Of a DNA stretch of 64,000 bases, positions 45,001-53,367 are shown in pieces (position 1 is the first letter of the stretch; the number at the start of each line of letters is the position of its first letter). The DNA is from an uncultured Alphaproteobacteria bacterium (lineage in GTDB: Bacteria; Pseudomonadota; Alphaproteobacteria; Caulobacterales; Caulobacteraceae), in assembly GCA_903822175.1 (NCBI GenBank), contig CAIJOB010000040.1:62001-126000 (forward strand), written 5' to 3'. The position numbers were made by a program, and so were the translations under genes. The notes beneath the pieces are model-generated. The model ran no database searches and was not told the origin of the DNA. It saw only the letters and a list, made by a program, of their open reading frames with translations.

Positions 45001-46277
45001 GCGACTCCACCGCAAACGATGTCGACGTCGTCACCTTCGGCTGCCGGCTGAACGCCTACGAGAGCGAGATTATCCGCAAGCAGGCCGCCGCCGATGGCCT
45101 CTCCGACGCCATCGTCTTCAACACCTGCGCGGTGACCGGCGAGGCCGTGCGCCAGGCCCGCCAGGCGATCCGCAAGGCCCGGCGCGAACGCCCCGGCGCC
45201 AGGCTGATCGTCACCGGCTGCGCCGCCCAGATCGACCCCGCCGCCTTCGGCGCCATGCCGGAAGTCGACCTTGTGCTCGGCAACGCCGAGAAGGCCCAGG
45301 CGGGATCCTATGTGCCCGCCCCGGAACTCGGCCGCGTACGGGTGAACGACATCATGAGCGTCCGCGAGACCGCCGGGCACCTGATCGACGGCCTCAAGGA
45401 CCGCGCCCGCGCCTACGTCGAGGTCCAGAACGGCTGCGACCACCGCTGCACCTTCTGCATCATCCCCTTCGGCCGCGGGAACTCCCGCTCCGCCGCCGCC
45501 GGCGAGGTGGTGGCCCAGGTCAAGCGCCTGGCCGCCCAGGGCTACCGCGAGGTGGTGCTGACCGGCGTCGACGTGACCAGCTGGGGCGCCGACCTGCCGG
45601 GCCAGCCGACGCTCGGCCAACTGGTCGCCCGGATCCTCAAGCTGGTCCCCGAACTGCCGCGCCTGCGCCTCTCCTCCATCGACGCCGCCGAGATCGATCC
45701 GGACCTCATGCGCTGCCTCGCGCAAGAGCCGCGGCTGATGCCCTATCTCCACCTCTCCCTGCAGGCCGGCGACGACATGATCCTCAAGCGCATGAAGCGC
45801 CGCCACAGCCGCGCCGATGCCCTGCAACTCATTGAAAACGTTCGCGCTGTCCGCCCCGACACCGCCTTCGGCGCCGACCTGATCGCCGGCTTTCCCACAG
45901 AGACCGAGGCGATGTTCGACAACACCCTCTCGATGGTCGAGGAAGCCGGCCTCTCGTTCCTCCACGTCTTCCCCTACAGCGCCCGCCCCGGCACGCCCGC
46001 AGCCCGGATGCCGGCGGTGAAGGGCCCCGTGATCAAGGACCGCGCCGCGCGGCTGCGCGCCGCCGGCGACGCGGCCCTGGCCAGGCACCTGCAGCGCCAG
46101 GTCGGCCGCACGATCACCGGCCTCGTGGAACGAGACGGCCTCGCCCGCGCCGAGGACTTCACTGAGATCGCCTTCGAAGGCGAAGCCCCGATCGGCGAGA
46201 TCGTGTCCCTGACCGTCACCGGCCACGACGGCAAGCGGGCCATCGCCCGAGTTGCGGTTCTGGAGGCGGCCGAGTGA
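44997..46277 (+). CDS. mtaB: tRNA t6A37 methylthiotransferase MtaB
   Basis: 426 aa radical SAM enzyme adding a methylthio group to t6A37 of ANN-decoding tRNAs. The N-terminal UPF0004 cluster ligands are C16, C44 and C75, and the radical SAM triad is C147, C151, C154 in GCDHRCTFC. LSLQAGDDMILKRMKRRH and a C-terminal TRAM-like domain follow. MtaB is preferred over MiaB or RimO because of the FGCRLNAYES opening and the length. GTG start overlaps dapF. Its stop overlaps the next gene start. Confidence 0.92.
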   Translation: MSDSTANDVDVVTFGCRLNAYESEIIRKQAAADGLSDAIVFNTCAVTGEAVRQARQAIRKARRERPGARLIVTGCAAQIDPAAFGAMPEVDLVLGNAEKAQAGSYVPAPELGRVRVNDIMSVRETAGHLIDGLKDRARAYVEVQNGCDHRCTFCIIPFGRGNSRSAAAGEVVAQVKRLAAQGYREVVLTGVDVTSWGADLPGQPTLGQLVARILKLVPELPRLRLSSIDAAEIDPDLMRCLAQEPRLMPYLHLSLQAGDDMILKRMKRRHSRADALQLIENVRAVRPDTAFGADLIAGFPTETEAMFDNTLSMVEEAGLSFLHVFPYSARPGTPAARMPAVKGPVIKDRAARLRAAGDAALARHLQRQVGRTITGLVERDGLARAEDFTEIAFEGEAPIGEIVSLTVTGHDGKRAIARVAVLEAAE

Positions 46278-46747
46278 GCTGGAGCGGTGGCTGCCAGTGC
46301 GGCGCGGTGCGGTTCCGCGTCGACGGCGAGCTGGGCGAGGCGTCCATCTGCCATTGCCGCATGTGCCAGAAGGCCATGGGCGGCTTCTTCGGACCGTTCG
46401 TGGAGGTGCGCCCGGCCGACCTCGTCTGGACCCGTGGCGAGCGCAAGCGGTTCCAGAGCTCGAACCGCATCCAACGCGGGTTCTGCGGCAACTGCGGCAC
46501 CCCGCTGACCTTTGAGCGCGGCGAAACGGTGAGCTCGCTCGCCGTCGGGGCGTTCGACCGTCCGGGCGAGATCAAGCTCATCGAACAGCTGGCGTCCGGC
46601 GCGCGGCTGGCGGACTTCGCCGAACTGGCCGCCTTGCCCGACCATCCGGAAGACGAACCCCGCGCCGCAGCCTATCTGGCGAGCGTGGTCTCCTACCAGC
46701 ACCCGGACCACGACACCGAGGTCTGGCCCCTCATCCCTCCTCTTTAG
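46274..46747 (+). CDS. GFA family protein, copy 2
   Basis: 157 aa with zinc ligands in GGCQCGAVRF, ICHCRMCQKAMGG and FCGNCGTPLTF. GTG start overlaps the mtaB stop (GTGA), giving dapF-mtaB-GFA as one transcript. The last codons and the TAG stop lie inside the left arm of a palindromic element, so the C-terminus IPPL is encoded by that repeat. Substrate unproven, as for copy 1 at 22480. Confidence 0.9.
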   Translation: MSWSGGCQCGAVRFRVDGELGEASICHCRMCQKAMGGFFGPFVEVRPADLVWTRGERKRFQSSNRIQRGFCGNCGTPLTFERGETVSSLAVGAFDRPGEIKLIEQLASGARLADFAELAALPDHPEDEPRAAAYLASVVSYQHPDHDTEVWPLIPPL

Positions 46748-46876
46748 GGGAGGGACAGACGGCGTAGCCGTCAGGGTGGGGGACTCGCGTTCAACCGCCC
46801 GACTCTCAGCTTGGCCCTGACACCCCCACCCGTCCGAGGCTTCGCCTCGTCCACCCTCCCCTAAAGAGGAGGGATG
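46732..46876. repeat. Palindromic intergenic element, family 3, copy G
   Basis: 145 bp with perfect 23-bp terminal inverted repeats (46732-46754 and 46854-46876); each arm begins CATCCCTCCTCTTTAG when read inward. Each arm carries a TAG in the frame of the gene entering it. The interior shares GTGGACGAGGCGAAGCC and CCCACCCTGACG with element D. The GFA and TRIC genes both end within it. Confidence 0.9.
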
Positions 46877-47499
46877 GGCGGATCCACCGGGCCGCCGAAC
46901 CCCGGCAGCGACCACTTCCACAGGATCGCCCCGGCCCGGATCGTCAGCGCCACGATAAACCCCAGGACGCCCGCCGGAATGGCCGGCGTACCGACCAGGC
47001 CCAGCACCACGAAGGTCGCCGCGCCGGCCAGGGCCGGGGTGACGTAGAGCTCGCGCTGCAGCAGCACCGACGGCTCGTGGGCCAGCACGTCGCGGATCAC
47101 GCCGCCGAAGGTCGCCGTCAGCACCCCCATCAACACGGCCGAGAACGGCGGCACGCCCAGCGAGATGGCCTTCAGGGCGCCCACGACGGCGTAGGCGGCC
47201 ATCCCCACCGCGTCGAGCCAGGTCAGGATGCTGCCGCGAAACCGCCGCGGCCCGACGATCCAGACCGCGAGTGCGGCGGCCAGGCAGACCACGATGTAGG
47301 CGGGCCGGCCCACCCAGAACACCGGCGCCCCGATCAACAGGTCGCGCAGCGTGCCGCCGCCGACACCTGTGACCGCAGCGAAGAAGCCGAAGGTGACGAG
47401 GTCATGCTTGCGCCGCGCGGCGGCCAGGGCGCCGGACGCGCCGAACACGGCGACGGCCGCGTAGTCCAGCACGGTCAGGGTGGCGCTCAGGCGGTCCAT
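46861..47499 (-). CDS. TRIC-type trimeric intracellular cation channel family protein
   Basis: 212 aa with seven predicted membrane helices, in two repeats. GASGALAAARRKHDLVTFGFFAAVTGVGGGTLRDLLIG and TATFGGVIRDVLAHEPSVLLQRELYVTPALAGA carry the glycine-rich GGGTLRDLL/GGVIRDVL motifs of the YadS/UPF0126 family. Bacterial members act as monovalent cation channels. The C-terminal IPPL and stop come from the repeat arm at 46854-46876. Confidence 0.9.
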   Translation of the reverse strand: MDRLSATLTVLDYAAVAVFGASGALAAARRKHDLVTFGFFAAVTGVGGGTLRDLLIGAPVFWVGRPAYIVVCLAAALAVWIVGPRRFRGSILTWLDAVGMAAYAVVGALKAISLGVPPFSAVLMGVLTATFGGVIRDVLAHEPSVLLQRELYVTPALAGAATFVVLGLVGTPAIPAGVLGFIVALTIRAGAILWKWSLPGFGGPVDPPIPPL

Positions 47500-47558
47500 G
47501 GGGCGCGAGACTGCAAGGGCGCGTGACGTGGTGCAAGCGCCCCGCTAGAAGCGCCTCC

Positions 47559-48503
47559 ATGACCGAACCCAAACGCGGCTGGTTCGCGCGGCTCACCGAA
47601 GGCCTGACGCGCTCGTCGAAACAGATCGGCGAGCAGATCACTCAGGTCTTTGTGGCCAAGGAGCCGCTCGACCAGGCCAAGCTCGACGAGCTGGAGGAGA
47701 TGCTGATCGAGGCCGACCTCGGCCCGCATTCCGCCGCGCGCATCACCCAGCGCTTCGCCGACGAGAAGTTCGGCAAGGACGTCGACGAGGCCGACATCAA
47801 GGAGGCGCTCGCCGCCGCCATCGGCGACGAGCTCGCCACCCACCAGGCCGATTTCGACGCGCTGTCGGGACCCAAGCCCTATGTCGTGCTTTTCATCGGG
47901 GTGAACGGATCGGGCAAGACCACCACCCTGGGCAAGATCGCGTCGGACCTGGTCGGCCGCGGCGCCAAGGTGCTGGTGGTGGCCGGCGACACCTTCCGCG
48001 CCGCTGCCGTCGAGCAGCTGAAGATCTGGGCCGAGCGCGCCGGCGCCGACTTCATCTCCCGGCCGATGAACTCCGACGCCGCGGGCCTGGTGTTCGAGGC
48101 GGTCGAGCGGGCCCACGCGCAGAACTACGACGTCGTGCTGGTCGACACCGCCGGGCGCCTGCAGAACAAGCAGGGGCTGATGGACGAGCTGCACAAGATC
48201 ATCCGCGTGGTGAAGAAGATCGATCCGGACGCGCCGCACGAGACCCTGCTGGTGCTGGACGCCACGGTGGGGCGCAATGCGCTCGCCCAGGAGAACATCT
48301 TCGGCAACCAGATCGGCGTCTCCGGCATCGTCATGACCAAGCTCGACGGCACCGCCCGCGGCGGGGTGCTGGTGCCGGTCGCTCAGGCCTCGGACAGTCC
48401 GATCAAGCTGATCGGCGTCGGCGAGGGGATCGACGATCTGCAGCCGTTCAACGCCCACGCCTTTGCGCGGTCGCTGGTGGGCCTGGCGGAGCCGATACGA
48501 TGA
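47559..48503 (+). CDS. ftsY: Signal recognition particle receptor FtsY
   Basis: 314 aa. The NG domain has P-loop GVNGSGKTT (114-122), DTAGRLQNK, TKLDGTARGG and GVGEGIDDLQPF. The N-terminal acidic A-domain of enteric FtsY is absent, as in other alphaproteobacteria, leaving a short basic leader (MTEPKRGWFARLTEGL). ATG 47559 is chosen as the family start. Together with ffh in this window it makes up the SRP pathway proteins. Confidence 0.97.
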   Translation: MTEPKRGWFARLTEGLTRSSKQIGEQITQVFVAKEPLDQAKLDELEEMLIEADLGPHSAARITQRFADEKFGKDVDEADIKEALAAAIGDELATHQADFDALSGPKPYVVLFIGVNGSGKTTTLGKIASDLVGRGAKVLVVAGDTFRAAAVEQLKIWAERAGADFISRPMNSDAAGLVFEAVERAHAQNYDVVLVDTAGRLQNKQGLMDELHKIIRVVKKIDPDAPHETLLVLDATVGRNALAQENIFGNQIGVSGIVMTKLDGTARGGVLVPVAQASDSPIKLIGVGEGIDDLQPFNAHAFARSLVGLAEPIR

Positions 48504-48531
48504 GTTTGGCGCCATGCGTGAGTGAAGGCCG

Positions 48532-49131
48532 ATGAGTGAGATGACCCCGCAGGCCCGCGCCCTGCCCGCCTGGGTGCGCTATACGATCGACTACGGCGGC
48601 CTCGCCGCCTGGGTGCTGACCATCGCCATCACCCGCAACGGCGTCACCTCCAGCTGGGTGATCGTCGCCGCCTCGGTGATCGCGATCGTGGTCGGTGTCG
48701 CGGTGGAAAAGCGGGTGCCGCCGATGCCGCTGGCCACCGCCGTCCTGGGCATCATCTTCGGCGGGCTGACGCTGTTCTTCCACGACGAGCGGTTCATCAA
48801 GGTCAAGCCGACCATTCTCTACACGGCGTTCGGTCTGTTCCTGATCACCGGCGCGCTGCGCGGCAAGAACCCGCTGAAGATCCTGATGGGCGACGCCTTC
48901 CATCTGCCAGAGACGGTGATCCGCACGCTCACAGTGCGCTATGCCCTGTTCTTCTTCGCGCTCGCGGCGGCCAACGAGGTGGTGTGGCGCACGCAGAGCA
49001 CGGTCTTCTGGGCCTTCTGCAAGTTCCCCGGCGTGCCGATCCTCATCTTCCTGTTCGCCATGAGCCAGGCGCCCCTGATGATGAAGCACATGCCCGACGA
49101 CGAGCCGAAGCCGCCGCCCGAGGCTTCCTGA
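48532..49131 (+). CDS. yciB: Inner membrane-spanning protein YciB (septation protein A)
   Basis: 199 aa with about five hydrophobic segments. GGLTLFFHDERFIKVKPTILYTAFGLFLITG and NPLKILMGDAFHLPE are diagnostic of YciB/IspZ. Members affect cell division and envelope integrity. It follows ftsY by 28 bp, the common alphaproteobacterial arrangement, and is probably co-transcribed. Confidence 0.92.
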   Translation: MSEMTPQARALPAWVRYTIDYGGLAAWVLTIAITRNGVTSSWVIVAASVIAIVVGVAVEKRVPPMPLATAVLGIIFGGLTLFFHDERFIKVKPTILYTAFGLFLITGALRGKNPLKILMGDAFHLPETVIRTLTVRYALFFFALAAANEVVWRTQSTVFWAFCKFPGVPILIFLFAMSQAPLMMKHMPDDEPKPPPEAS

Positions 49132-49242
49132 TCGCGCCTCCGATCGCACCTGGGGGCTTGCTACGCCGCCCACGGAGCGTCTGTAATCAAAACGACGTAA
49201 TCCTCCTTTAGTGACGGCGACGAGCCTCGCGGGGGACGACCG

Positions 49243-49818
49243 ATGGCCAAGACCAAGTCAGGCGCTAAGGGCGGCATTGCCGCGCTCGATCAATCGCCGA
49301 GTCATCTCCTGCACCGCGCGCTGCAGCGAGCCCTCGACATCTATGTCGAGGAGTTCGGCGAGAGCGGCGTGACCCAGCGCCAGTTCGCGGTCATGGCCGC
49401 CGCCGAGGAGCGGGAGGGCGCGACCCAGGCCGACCTGGTGCGGATCACTGGCATCGACCGTTCGACGCTGGCCGACATGGCCCGCCGGATGATCGCCAAA
49501 GGCCTGCTGGAGCGCGAACGCTCCAATGTTGACGCCCGTGCCAACGCCGTACGGCTGACTGACGCGGGGCGCGCGGCGCTCGCCGACGCCCGCCCAAAGA
49601 TGGCCGCAGCCGATGGCAAGCTCCTGAAGCTGATCTCCGGCGGCGGCCGGCGCGCGACCTTCCTCAGTCTGCTGCGCGACCTGACCAGGGCCGCGGCTCC
49701 GGCCGAGGCCGCCAAGGCCAAGGCGGCGCCCAAGGTCCAGAAGGCGAAGGCGCCCAAGCCCCCAAAGAGCGCTAAGCCGCACAAGGGCGGCAAGAAGGCG
49801 AAGAAGAAGGCTGCCTAA
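49243..49818 (+). CDS. MarR family regulator with lysine/alanine/proline-rich tail
   Basis: 191 aa. MarR winged helix: ATQADLVRITGIDRSTLADMARRMIAKGLLERERSNVDAR. The last 40 residues are a repetitive basic tail of AKAAPKVQKAKAPKPPKSAK type, similar in composition to eukaryotic H1 tails and AlgP-like proteins. The tail probably adds nonspecific DNA affinity. GGGGGA lies upstream of the ATG. The stop overlaps the stop of the convergent small gene. Confidence 0.88.
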   Translation: MAKTKSGAKGGIAALDQSPSHLLHRALQRALDIYVEEFGESGVTQRQFAVMAAAEEREGATQADLVRITGIDRSTLADMARRMIAKGLLERERSNVDARANAVRLTDAGRAALADARPKMAAADGKLLKLISGGGRRATFLSLLRDLTRAAAPAEAAKAKAAPKVQKAKAPKPPKSAKPHKGGKKAKKKAA

Positions 49819-50033
49819 GCCGCCTGGTTTTCGTCCTTGGGCTGGCCCGGGCCGGCGATGGTCGAGGGGCGCAGGTGGGGCGAGCGCAGGCGCTCGTAGG
49901 AGACCTCGCCGATGTCGCCCATCAGAATCTCCAGCAGGCGCGGGCCACCCACGCGAACCGGCGGCCCCTTGCCGTGAATCTCACGCCAGAGGCCGGCGGC
50001 TTCCTCGTAAATGCGCTGGTCCCGATCTTCCAT
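49815..50033 (-). CDS. Small hypothetical protein
   Basis: 72 aa, soluble, with a helical start (MEDRDQRIYEEAAGLWREIHG) and LLEILMGDIGEVSYERLRSPHLRPSTIAGP. The family is not recognised, though the composition looks like a conserved regulator-sized protein. ATG 50033 has GGAG at spacing 5; a GTG at 50069 has its ribosome site too close. Upstream is an A/T-rich stretch with three TTAA units. Confidence 0.6.
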   Translation of the reverse strand: MEDRDQRIYEEAAGLWREIHGKGPPVRVGGPRLLEILMGDIGEVSYERLRSPHLRPSTIAGPGQPKDENQAA

Positions 50034-50119
50034 GACTCCGAAAACACCGAACCGCTTGCGGCGTTCCACCCTTCCGAAAGTTAATTATTTTAATAGCTTA
50101 AGCGGACGGCGACTTCGCT

Positions 50120-50395
50120 TCAGACGCGAATGTCGAGGAGCGAACCGGGGCGCAGCACCTTGGTCGGTGGCTCGGCGTTGGGCGCGGGGCGAATCTCGGC
50201 CCGTTGAACCGGTGCGGCGGAGGGCGTGAAGACGGCGGTCTGCGCCGCGGCGACGGGCGCTGTGTGAGCGGCCGGCGCGGTCGAGCGGCCCATGGCGGCG
50301 TCGAAGAAGGCCCGTTGCGCGGCCGTGCGCGCCGCGTCGGCCGGAGACGGCTGAGCGGACGGCGTCGGGAAGGCGTTGGGGCGGATCGGCGTCAA
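50120..50395 (-). CDS. Small hypothetical Pro/Ala-rich protein
   Basis: 91 aa. SPADAARTAAQRAFFDAAMGRS looks like a folded helix; the rest is Pro/Ala/Thr-rich and probably disordered, ending in LRPGSLLDIRV. No membrane segment. I do not recognise a characterised family. It lies between ccmG and the 72-aa gene on the same strand and may be co-transcribed with the ccm cluster. Confidence 0.5.
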   Translation of the reverse strand: MTPIRPNAFPTPSAQPSPADAARTAAQRAFFDAAMGRSTAPAAHTAPVAAAQTAVFTPSAAPVQRAEIRPAPNAEPPTKVLRPGSLLDIRV

Positions 50396-50419
50396 AGGGC
50401 GGGCCAGCTCGGGTTTATG

Positions 50420-50467
50420 GTTAACGCCCGCTCAATCTGGCCTGCCGCCGATCAACGGGCGGTTAAC
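50420..50467. terminator. Imperfect hairpin at the ccm operon end
   Basis: GTTAACGCCCG (50420-50430) and CGGGCGGTTAAC (50456-50467) can pair with one bulge. The right arm lies in the last codons of ccmG on the minus strand. No strong U-run follows, so termination is possible but unproven. Confidence 0.3.
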
Positions 50468-50988
50468 ATCCGCGCGGTCAGGGCGCGCGCGTCGCCCTCG
50501 GTGAGGTTGGTGTATTTCGCCAGCACCTTGCCGTCAGGCGCCACCAGATAGGTCTCGGGCACGCCGGAGAGCCCGAACTCGATGCCGCCACGGCCGTCCG
50601 GATCGGCCACCCTGGCCATGTAAGGATCGCCGAGCTTGGCGAGGAAAGCCTGGGCGGCCTGGGCCGAGCCCCGCGGCGCCACGTCCTCGTAGTTGACCCC
50701 GATGATGCGGACGCCCTGCGCCTTCAGCTGCATCAGGACCGGCTGCTCGATGGCGCAGGGGCCGCACCAGGAGGCGAAGAAGTTCACCAGCACCGGTCCT
50801 TGCTTGAGCGCGTCGCGCAGGCGAACCTCGGTCCCGTTGTCGAAGCTCGGCAGGGTGATGTCGGGCATCTGCTTGCCGACCATGGCTTCGGGGACCACAT
50901 GCGGATCGCGGTGCAGGGCGTAGCCCGCGAAGAAAATCGCCAGCACCACGATGGCGACCAGCGGCAGAGCGGCGATCCAGCGGGTCAT
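50452..50988 (-). CDS. ccmG: Thiol:disulfide interchange protein CcmG/DsbE
   Basis: 178 aa. An N-terminal anchor (WIAALPLVAIVVLAIFFAGYAL) holds a periplasmic thioredoxin domain. The active site is C75-x-x-C78 in FFASWCGPC, followed by the CcmG-specific region GVPETYLVAPDGKV. It reduces apocytochrome c cysteines before heme attachment. Last of the ccm genes, 10 bp after ccmD. Confidence 0.96.
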   Translation of the reverse strand: MTRWIAALPLVAIVVLAIFFAGYALHRDPHVVPEAMVGKQMPDITLPSFDNGTEVRLRDALKQGPVLVNFFASWCGPCAIEQPVLMQLKAQGVRIIGVNYEDVAPRGSAQAAQAFLAKLGDPYMARVADPDGRGGIEFGLSGVPETYLVAPDGKVLAKYTNLTEGDARALTARMLTAR

Positions 50989-50998
50989 TTGCGCGCCA

Positions 50999-51145
50999 TC
51001 ACTTGCGGGTCAGGGCCTCGGCGCGCTGGCGCCAGCGGCGGGCGTGCAGCAGCGAGCTGACGATCAGAAACAGCCACACGGCCGCGCTGATCCCGTAGGC
51101 GGTCCAGATGAAGAAGCCGTACTTGCCGGTCTCGAGGTCGATCAT
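50999..51145 (-). CDS. ccmD: Heme exporter protein CcmD
   Basis: 48 aa, a single transmembrane helix (GFFIWTAYGISAAVWLFLIV) followed by a basic tail (HARRWRQRAEALTRK), the normal CcmD form. It stabilises CcmC-CcmE and the release of holo-CcmE. The ATG at 51145 is 2 bp after the ccmC stop. Confidence 0.92.
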   Translation of the reverse strand: MIDLETGKYGFFIWTAYGISAAVWLFLIVSSLLHARRWRQRAEALTRK

Positions 51146-51147
51146 GG

Positions 51148-51918
51148 CTAGCCCCTCGCGGCTCTGAGCGCCGCGGCGTCGGCGCGGCGGCGCCAGACCT
51201 CGCCGCGAATCCGCACCAGCCAGAGCGAGCCGAACCCCGACATGTAGCTGAGCGCCACCAGGATCGCCGGCCAGTAGAACACCGGCGCGAGCGCCGAGCC
51301 GCCAGAGCGGAACACCGAGGCGCCCTGGTGCAGGGTGTTCCACCAGGTGACGCTGTAATGGATGATCGGCAGGTTGACCGCGCCCACCAGGGCCAGGATC
51401 GCCGCGGCCCGGCCGCCCTTGGTCTCGTCGTCCATCGAGGCCCGAAGCGCGATGTAGGCGAGGTAGATCAAAAGCAGCGCCAGGACAGAGGTCAGGCGGG
51501 CGTCCCATACCCAATAGGTCCCCCACATGGGCCGGCCCCAGAGCGAGCCGGTGACCAGCGCCAGCACGGTGAAGCCGGCGCCCAGCGGGGCTGCGGCCTG
51601 GGCGGCGGCGTCGGCCAGCATCTGGCGCCAGACCAGGGCGAGCAGGCTGGCGACCGCCAGGCAGGCGTAGACGAACTCGCTCATCCAGGCCGAGGCGATG
51701 TGGATGAAGAGGATGCGGACCGTCGCGCCCTGCTGATAGTCGACGGGCGCGCTCCAGCCGAGGTAGAGGCCCAGCCCGCCAGCCGCCACCGCCAGCGCGC
51801 CAAAGATCGGCGCGGCCCAGCGCGACCAGGCCATGAACCGCTCCGGATTGGCGAACAGCAGGACGAACGCATGCCACCCGAAGCGCGGGCCCGTGGATGG
51901 CGAAGACGGAACGGTCAT
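51148..51918 (-). CDS. ccmC: Heme exporter protein CcmC
   Basis: 256 aa with six membrane helices. The tryptophan-rich WWD domain is GRPMWGTYWVWDARLTSVLALLLIYLAY, which with flanking histidines presents heme to CcmE. It lies between a Spy-like gene and ccmD on the same strand. ccmE is not in the window. Confidence 0.95.
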   Translation of the reverse strand: MTVPSSPSTGPRFGWHAFVLLFANPERFMAWSRWAAPIFGALAVAAGGLGLYLGWSAPVDYQQGATVRILFIHIASAWMSEFVYACLAVASLLALVWRQMLADAAAQAAAPLGAGFTVLALVTGSLWGRPMWGTYWVWDARLTSVLALLLIYLAYIALRASMDDETKGGRAAAILALVGAVNLPIIHYSVTWWNTLHQGASVFRSGGSALAPVFYWPAILVALSYMSGFGSLWLVRIRGEVWRRRADAAALRAARG

Positions 51919-51975
51919 TGAGCGGGCTTAGACCGTGGACGGGGGTCCGGCAAGCGGACCCCCTGCGAAGGCCTC

Positions 51976-52593
51976 TTAGAGATGCGGCGGCGCGGGTGGG
52001 CGCGCCGGCATGGGGGGCAGCGGCGGAAGCGGCGGCGGACCCTCCATGTTCACCATCACCCGCATGTTGCCCATATTCATCATCGGACCCATCGGGCCGA
52101 TCATCAGCATCGGCAGCTCGTCGAACACCTTCTTCTGCGAGGGCTCGAGCTGGTCATAGAACCTCCGCGTCGCCTCGATGCGGGCCTTGCCCTGGGCGGA
52201 CTGCTCGGCGAGGCGGGTTTCCATCTCGGCGAGGCGCTGCGGCGTCGTCTTGACGCCTTCGCCGTGGCCTTCCCCGTGGTTCGACATCTCGACCACGGTT
52301 TCGCGGCGGTGGTCGGGTTTGGTGGCGGCGAGGTAGGCGGTGAGCGCGGCTTCCTGGCCGGGCTTCAGCTGCAGCATGGTGCGCAGGTGCTCGGCCTGGT
52401 CCATGTGATGGCCTTCGCCGCCGTCGCGCACGATCACCCGGCGCTCGATGCGCTGGCCGTGCTCATGGTCGCCAAACGCGCTTGGGGCCGTCGGCGCGGG
52501 CGGCGCCGCCGGAGCAGCGGCCTGGGCCAGGACGGTGGTGGCGGTGAGGGCGAAGGCCGCCCCGGCGAGGTATCCCAGCAGCGGGCGTGACAT
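51976..52593 (-). CDS. Spy/CpxP-like periplasmic protein within the ccm operon
   Basis: 205 aa. A signal peptide (MSRPLLGYLAGAAFALTATTVLAQA) precedes a helical domain. LKPGQEAALTAYLAATKPDHRR, RLAEMETRLAEQSAQGKARIEATRRFYDQLEPSQKKVFDEL is an LTxxQ-like (Spy/CpxP) pattern. The C-terminal tail is Met/Pro-rich (MGPMMNMGNMRVMVNM, then PPPLPPLPPMP), and many His residues lie near the N-terminus. Methionine and histidine richness suggests copper or heavy-metal binding. It sits 57 bp before ccmC and 108 bp after ccmB. Confidence 0.8.
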   Translation of the reverse strand: MSRPLLGYLAGAAFALTATTVLAQAAAPAAPPAPTAPSAFGDHEHGQRIERRVIVRDGGEGHHMDQAEHLRTMLQLKPGQEAALTAYLAATKPDHRRETVVEMSNHGEGHGEGVKTTPQRLAEMETRLAEQSAQGKARIEATRRFYDQLEPSQKKVFDELPMLMIGPMGPMMNMGNMRVMVNMEGPPPLPPLPPMPARPPAPPHL

Positions 52594-52701
52594 GGGCGGG
52601 TCTCCAGGTTCCAAAGGTCGAGCTTCACCGTCATCCGGGATATTGGCGAAACGGCGCCATGCGAAATGAAGCTTTGGTAATGCGGACTACGGTTTAGCGG
52701 C

Positions 52702-53367
52702 TCAGGAGAGCGCGTTGCGGCAGGCCGCGGCCATGAAAATCGGACCCAGAGCCACAAAGGCCGCCGCATAGGCGCAGAGGTAGGCGAAGCCCGCGGTCCA
52801 CGGCAGGCCGGTTTCAAAGGCCGCCAGCGCGCCGCCGCCGAAGATCACCGGGGCGATGAACAGCGGCAGCACGATCACGGCGGTCAGCAGGCCGCCGCGC
52901 CGCGCGCCCAGGCTCAACGCCGCGCCGATCCCGCCAGTGAAGGTGAAGGCCAGGCCGCCCACTAGGGCGCAGACGAAGATCAGCGGGGTGAGCGCCACGG
53001 GCGCGCCCAGGCTCATGGCGGCGATGGGCGCGGCCACCGCCAGCGGCGCGCCGGTCGCCAGCCACTGGCCGAAGCACTTGACCGCGCAGGTCAGCTCCAA
53101 CGGCGTCGGCGAGAGCGCCAGGTGATCCAGCGCCCCGTCCTCGAAATCGCGCTCGAACAGCCTGTCCAGCGACAAGAGCGAGGCGAGCGCCAGCGCCACC
53201 CAGGCCGCGCCCGGCGCGATGGCCGCCAGCCGCTGCGGCTCCGGCCCGATAGCCAGCGGCAGCAGGGTGGCGACGCCGGCGTAGAAGCCGACGCTGACCA
53301 TCGGCCCGCCGCCCCGGCCCCAGGCGAGCGCCGTCTCGCGGGCGAGAAGAGCGGAGAGGCGGCTCAT
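52702..53367 (-). CDS. ccmB: Heme exporter protein CcmB
   Basis: 221 aa with six membrane segments. FERDFEDGALDHLALSPTPLELTCAVKCFGQWLATGAPL is diagnostic. It is the permease partner of CcmA. Its ATG overlaps the ccmA stop (ATGA), so the two are translationally coupled. Confidence 0.95.
   Translation of the reverse strand: MSRLSALLARETALAWGRGGGPMVSVGFYAGVATLLPLAIGPEPQRLAAIAPGAAWVALALASLLSLDRLFERDFEDGALDHLALSPTPLELTCAVKCFGQWLATGAPLAVAAPIAAMSLGAPVALTPLIFVCALVGGLAFTFTGGIGAALSLGARRGGLLTAVIVLPLFIAPVIFGGGALAAFETGLPWTAGFAYLCAYAAAFVALGPIFMAAACRNALS

Noticed and set aside
44151..46226. 691-aa minus-strand frame opposite dapF and mtaB
   Set aside because: Both plus-strand genes have complete catalytic motifs, so this is antisense.
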